In this document: in pieces, positions 28,252 to 30,597 of the stretch
Layout of the letters: every line of letters starts with the position of its first letter
Position numbering within the stretch: position 1 is the first letter of the stretch
IMG/VR virus record: IMGVR_UViG_3300043411_001027
Coordinates: 1 to 30,597 of that record
Direction: 5' to 3' (one strand)
From: a virus
DNA: 30,597 nucleotides
Made by a program: the position numbers and the translations under genes
The notes under the pieces: model-generated
What the model saw: only the letters and a program-made list of their open reading frames with translations
Databases searched by the model: none
Told to the model about the DNA's origin: nothing

Positions 28252-28809
28252 TTACCCAGTTGGGTTATCAATTCCGAGCTGCGAAATATCCAGCTGCCAA
28301 ACATTGGTTGGTGCATTGGTGAATGCATAATTTAATGTAACGCCCGTGCATCGTGGAATAATGTCGTACTTATCCAAAATTTGCCAAGCGATGATTTGCG
28401 GTGCAGATATTCTGACCCTTATTTCTAGTGGCTGTACTTGGGTTAGTTTTATCGCGGTAGTTTTATAGATCAAGCTCAGACACTTGGCTATGTCGTTAAG
28501 ACTGCCATTGCTTTTATGCCTAATCTGCGCTACTTTGATAAATATTCTATATGTCTCATCATCTAAATATAGATCATCAAGATAGCGACTAACGCCAAGA
28601 TTGTTGCCATGCTGCGTTAATAATTCACCAGTTGCCTGCTCTAACAATCGAGTGTAATTTATATACTCAATAGCTTGCCGAAACTCATCGTGGATTTTCT
28701 GAAATTCAGTTAAAAAACGCTCCATAAATGGAGCGCTCTTATATTGCCAGTTACGGCGCCAGAGTACTTCGTCTAGCTCTGTATATTGGTAGTCGGTATT
28801 TCTTTTCAT
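28252..28809 (-). CDS. Baseplate protein, DUF2612/P2 gpI-like
   Basis: A 185-aa protein. GELLTQHGNNLGVSRYLDDL, then TYRIFIKVAQIRHKSNGSLN and IAKCLSLIYKTTAI fit the DUF2612/tail protein I family that follows baseplate J in contractile-tailed phages: a Leu-Gly-x-x-R-x-x-x-D turn, an Y-R-x-x-I-K-x-x-I-x-x-N-x-S helix and a final strand pair. It links the wedge to the fibres. The start overlaps the baseplate-J stop. Confidence 0.75.
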   Translation of the reverse strand: MKRNTDYQYTELDEVLWRRNWQYKSAPFMERFLTEFQKIHDEFRQAIEYINYTRLLEQATGELLTQHGNNLGVSRYLDDLYLDDETYRIFIKVAQIRHKSNGSLNDIAKCLSLIYKTTAIKLTQVQPLEIRVRISAPQIIAWQILDKYDIIPRCTGVTLNYAFTNAPTNVWQLDISQLGIDNPTG

Positions 28810-30023
28810 TATACGAACTCAAAAATAACGTTGCTAGCTAAATTACTTGGATACTCAAGTAAATCTAGTGACAATTTATTAGCCCAAACGCCAGCATTAC
28901 TGGTATGTTCTAAGAAAGTATCAACTACATCGTAGTTATAGCCGAGGTTATTTAGAACCTTATGGCACACAGTCCATGCACTCATTAACGAGCCAGTTCT
29001 AAATGAGGTTAGCACATTGAGATACTCAGATTTAATCCTAGCTTGCTCAACCGTGGTCAATGCAGTACCAATTTGTAGTTGGATTTTCAGATTAATAGCT
29101 CGTGCAGCTGGTCTAATAAAACTTAATGAATGAGTATTGCCTGTGTTATCAGTCCATAGCTTTGTAACCGTGCCAGTTGCATCAACAAATACACTACCGC
29201 CTGAGTCTTCATATAGATAAGTACCACAGCCACCACCGCCATATCGCCCGATAATATCTACAATTTCGTCATCATTGCCACCGCGCACGATAAAAGCCAT
29301 CGAATGCAAAGGCGATTTATATTTAGCTTGCAGGATTATATCCACACCCGTTTTGTTTTCAATCGATTTAACATCAGATACGCCAGACAATTCACGCAAA
29401 TTTGCTTCAATTGACGGAACTGTACCAATTGCGTTAATCTCATTACTTAGAATCAATCTAGCCCGATAATCTTCGTCTGTTTCTGCAACTCTACCGAGCT
29501 GAGAATCTTGCAGATTATTAACGGAGGTCAAGCCAAAAGTTGGCGTAATTATTGTAGTCACAGTATTAGCCAGTGCCAAATACGCACCTGTTTTTTCACT
29601 TTGGCATACCACACTGGCATTGCCGAGCGCGTCAGTTGTGAAATCTGTTTGATTAATCCAGCGATTTGTACCATCACTAAAAATTAATCCAGCGGGGTAT
29701 GCTGTATTTGGAGTTGTGGTAACAACCTCAAGCGTGACATAACTATAGCTATCATCTTTGATTGTTAAGCCATTAATACTTGCGCCAAGCCGTTGCAAGG
29801 CTGCGCCTTGTGCAGTATAAATACTATTCGAGTTATAGCAATCTTGTAATGCCTCATCTAACTCAAACCACAATGCAGCCTGTTGATCTCTTAGTTGCCC
29901 TGTCCAGTCCGCTGTGTCTACTACTAAATTATCACCCCAGACATCTTTCATTAGTTGCCCTGTTCTATCGCGCCACTCGCTTAGTGATTGACCGTGATAG
30001 CCTGTTGCATCAATATAAGGCAT
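28809..30023 (-). CDS. Baseplate J-like wedge protein
   Basis: A 404-aa protein. It starts MPYIDATGYHGQSLSEWRDR and shows QDQQAALWFELDEALQDCYN-like helices, then ETDEDYRARLILSNEINAIG and EANLRELSGVSDVKSIEN, which is the gp47/baseplate J pattern. A C-terminal TTVEQARIKSEYLNVLTSFR segment follows. Baseplate J forms wedges of the contractile-tail baseplate, and its presence indicates a myovirus-like tail. Confidence 0.88.
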   Translation of the reverse strand: MPYIDATGYHGQSLSEWRDRTGQLMKDVWGDNLVVDTADWTGQLRDQQAALWFELDEALQDCYNSNSIYTAQGAALQRLGASINGLTIKDDSYSYVTLEVVTTTPNTAYPAGLIFSDGTNRWINQTDFTTDALGNASVVCQSEKTGAYLALANTVTTIITPTFGLTSVNNLQDSQLGRVAETDEDYRARLILSNEINAIGTVPSIEANLRELSGVSDVKSIENKTGVDIILQAKYKSPLHSMAFIVRGGNDDEIVDIIGRYGGGGCGTYLYEDSGGSVFVDATGTVTKLWTDNTGNTHSLSFIRPAARAINLKIQLQIGTALTTVEQARIKSEYLNVLTSFRTGSLMSAWTVCHKVLNNLGYNYDVVDTFLEHTSNAGVWANKLSLDLLEYPSNLASNVIFEFV

Positions 30024-30031
30024 TTTTATTC

Positions 30032-30595
30032 CTATGCTCTAGTCATGTGCTGACTAGTAACTAAATTTCTACAGTAAACAACTAATTCTAACTCTACAGG
30101 TAAACCATCAGCAGTTAATGAACCATTAATTACTGGTGAATCTGGTGAGAATACTAATAATGCTGTTGATACACCATTACTGTCAATTGCTTCAACAGAC
30201 TCAGTTTGACCATTAATTGACTTAACCCCAATAGCGTTAATCCAGCTAATATCTGATAAGTCTAAATCACCTGGATCACCTAAGACAACTTGATTTAATT
30301 CTTCATTAGTAACTTGGTTTGTGCTGTCAAAATTAGCACCGTCAACATCAACGATTAGTTTGATAGTCTTTTCTTTATACATTCCAGCCAATTCTTTAAC
30401 TTCATCAATTGAACTAGCATTACTAATTTCAACAACTTTAGCTTTGTACTCATCATCTTTAGCCATTTGACTAGTTGCTATAACTGATACCGCAGCCGTC
30501 AACTCTGAGTTACTCATAGTCGCTGATGTATTGTATTTATCATAGACAACTTCTTGGCTATTAGATGTGTTGCGCTTGGCTTGAAGATATGCCAT
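30032..30595 (-). CDS. Unknown tail/baseplate-region protein
   Basis: A 187-aa protein starting MAYLQAKRNTSNSQEVVYDK, with an acidic helical middle (VVEISNASSIDEVKELAGMY) and a beta-rich C-terminal part (VSTALLVFSPDSPVINGSLT). It lies directly upstream of baseplate J. The start codon is 2 nt from the window edge, so a longer N-terminus outside cannot be excluded. It is not the usual DUF2634 that precedes baseplate J, as far as I can tell. Confidence 0.6.
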   Translation of the reverse strand: MAYLQAKRNTSNSQEVVYDKYNTSATMSNSELTAAVSVIATSQMAKDDEYKAKVVEISNASSIDEVKELAGMYKEKTIKLIVDVDGANFDSTNQVTNEELNQVVLGDPGDLDLSDISWINAIGVKSINGQTESVEAIDSNGVSTALLVFSPDSPVINGSLTADGLPVELELVVYCRNLVTSQHMTRA

Positions 30596-30597
30596 AG

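Overview
The window is an AT-rich tailed-phage genome segment, either a free phage or part of a prophage; no bacterial housekeeping gene is visible. A contractile tail is suggested by a baseplate-J protein followed by a DUF2612-like protein. A Gram-negative host is suggested by a GH19-type endolysin with no cell-wall-binding domain, a small lipoprotein and a one-TM coiled-coil protein (spanin-like pair), and encoded TGnTATAAT promoters. I cannot name the host; low-GC gammaproteobacteria are my guess. No integrase is present here. Two antirepressor-type genes and an ImmA/IrrE protein suggest a temperate relative. Several claims below rest on family recognition by eye and would need profile searches.

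Layout. (1) 1-4300, minus strand: start of a structural gene (cut by the left edge), a candidate structured RNA with two 77-nt hairpin units, a small-terminase-like gene, and a dense block of small nuclease genes (three HNH or PD-(D/E)XK types plus a NUMOD-like protein) and two GapR-like proteins. (2) 4357-4715: a tRNA-type cluster with a good tRNA-Trp, a degenerate initiator-Met-like gene and two odd tRNA-like folds. (3) 4729-8092: AntA-type antirepressor, then an HNH gene broken by a 1.6-kb insertion flanked by 209/210-bp direct repeats; the insert carries an ImmA/IrrE metalloprotease-like gene and the tail of an AAA ATPase gene. (4) 8182-13762, minus strand: replication block, read right to left as Rha/KilAC antirepressor, O-like initiator with an internal candidate origin, SNF2-type helicase, DNA methyltransferase, DnaC-like loader, small proteins and RusA. 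(5) 13923-15578: small unknown genes led by a ribbon-helix-helix protein with a TTG start. (6) 15580-16190: divergent control region with a roughly 480-nt structured, gene-free transcript on the plus strand. (7) 16194-21263, plus strand: early/recombination operon with Sak4-like ATPase, RecB-like exonuclease, SSB and small unknowns, closed by terminators. (8) 30595-21286, minus strand: baseplate, tail fibres, spanin/holin candidates, large terminase and endolysin.

The most unusual thing seen is a family of three RNA leaders, each placed between a TGnTATAAT promoter and the start codon of an antirepressor or helicase gene. Each has an upstream hairpin P1, then a second hairpin P2 that ends in a U-run and looks like an intrinsic terminator. 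A 7-nt sequence in the apical loop of P2 is exactly complementary to 7 nt in the loop of P1 of the same leader. The 7-mers differ between leaders but the complementarity is kept, which amounts to covariation. I read them as kissing-loop attenuators controlling the phage's replication and lysis/lysogeny regulators.
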